Assembly (NCBI GenBank): GCA_003552365.1
Contig: PUKR01000030.1
Location: 1 to 5,568, forward strand
From: Syntrophomonadaceae bacterium
GTDB taxonomy: Bacteria; Bacillota; Dethiobacteria; DTU022
Direction: 5' to 3'
Length of the DNA: 5,568 nt
The notes beneath the pieces are model-generated. The model searched no databases and was not told the origin of the DNA. It worked only from the letters and a program-made list of their open reading frames with translations. Positions 5,436 to 5,568 of the stretch are shown here, piece by piece (the first letter of the stretch is position 1; the number at the start of each line of letters is the position of its first letter). A program made the position numbers and the translations under genes.

Positions 5436-5568
5436 ATGTTTAAGCGCATAATAATTGTGGCAGCAACAGTAGTAGCCTTACTGGTATTTTCCGTAACGGC
5501 AGTGGCAAGTCCCCCTTTGAACGGCATTGAGCTTCCCGGAAATGCTGATGTGCCGCCTCAGGCAGAAA
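5436..5568 (+). CDS. N-terminus of a secreted or surface protein (3' truncated by window edge)
   Basis: The ATG at 5436 follows AGGAGG at 5425-5430, 5 bp upstream, and opens a frame that runs to the window end (44 codons). The first 24 residues are a textbook Sec signal peptide: MFKR with two positive charges, a hydrophobic core at about 5-18 (IIIVAATVVALLVF), and an AVA cleavage motif at 22-24 before SPPLNG. No lipobox Cys is present, so signal peptidase I is the likely processor. The visible mature part (about 25-44) is rich in Pro, Ala and acidic residues and is not diagnostic of a family. The strong dedicated promoter suggests abundant expression. Function is unknown, and no link to the upstream signalling genes can be shown. 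Confidence 0.8.
   Translation, partial: MFKRIIIVAATVVALLVFSVTAVASPPLNGIELPGNADVPPQAE

Overview
The window looks like chromosomal DNA from a low-to-mid GC Firmicute of the class Clostridia. The reasons are near-perfect AAGGAGG or AGGAGG ribosome binding sites before every complete gene, AT-rich intergenic DNA, a soluble REC-GGDEF-HD-GYP protein with clostridial-style wording in its motifs, and a monoderm-like signal peptide. The chemoreceptor's outer domain is extremely acidic (about 66 Asp/Glu against 8 Lys/Arg), which hints at a salty or alkaline habitat. This is inference; no species can be named.

Layout, all on the + strand: (1) the last 27 codons of an unidentified gene (1-84); (2) a 267-bp AT-rich gap with a rho-independent terminator and three GGGGA boxes spaced exactly 22 bp apart; (3) a stand-alone receiver-domain protein (352-762) lacking one acidic-pocket residue; (4) a 262-bp gap with a strong 16-bp hairpin; (5) a methyl-accepting chemotaxis protein with an outer Cache-type sensor (1025-3001); (6) a 124-bp gap with a GC-rich hairpin and a run of eight G; (7) cheW (3126-3623), followed by a hairpin; (8) a 218-bp gap; (9) a REC-GGDEF-HD-GYP cyclic-di-GMP enzyme (3842-5263); (10) a terminator-like hairpin, then a very good sigma-A-type promoter; (11) the start of a secreted-protein gene (5436 to the window end). 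No minus-strand gene, tRNA, rRNA, CRISPR array or insertion sequence was seen.

The genes form a compact signalling neighbourhood. The receptor and CheW would build a sensory array with a CheA kinase that must be encoded elsewhere. The two receiver proteins are candidate recipients of phosphate from CheA or another kinase, and one of them carries both a cyclic-di-GMP synthase and a phosphodiesterase domain with their key residues kept. The plausible reading is a local link from extracellular sensing to motility and cyclic-di-GMP levels. Every family here is known. What is less ordinary is the combination, the degenerate receiver, the very acidic sensor, the long ladder of methylation sites, and the structured gaps that separate the genes instead of a tight operon.
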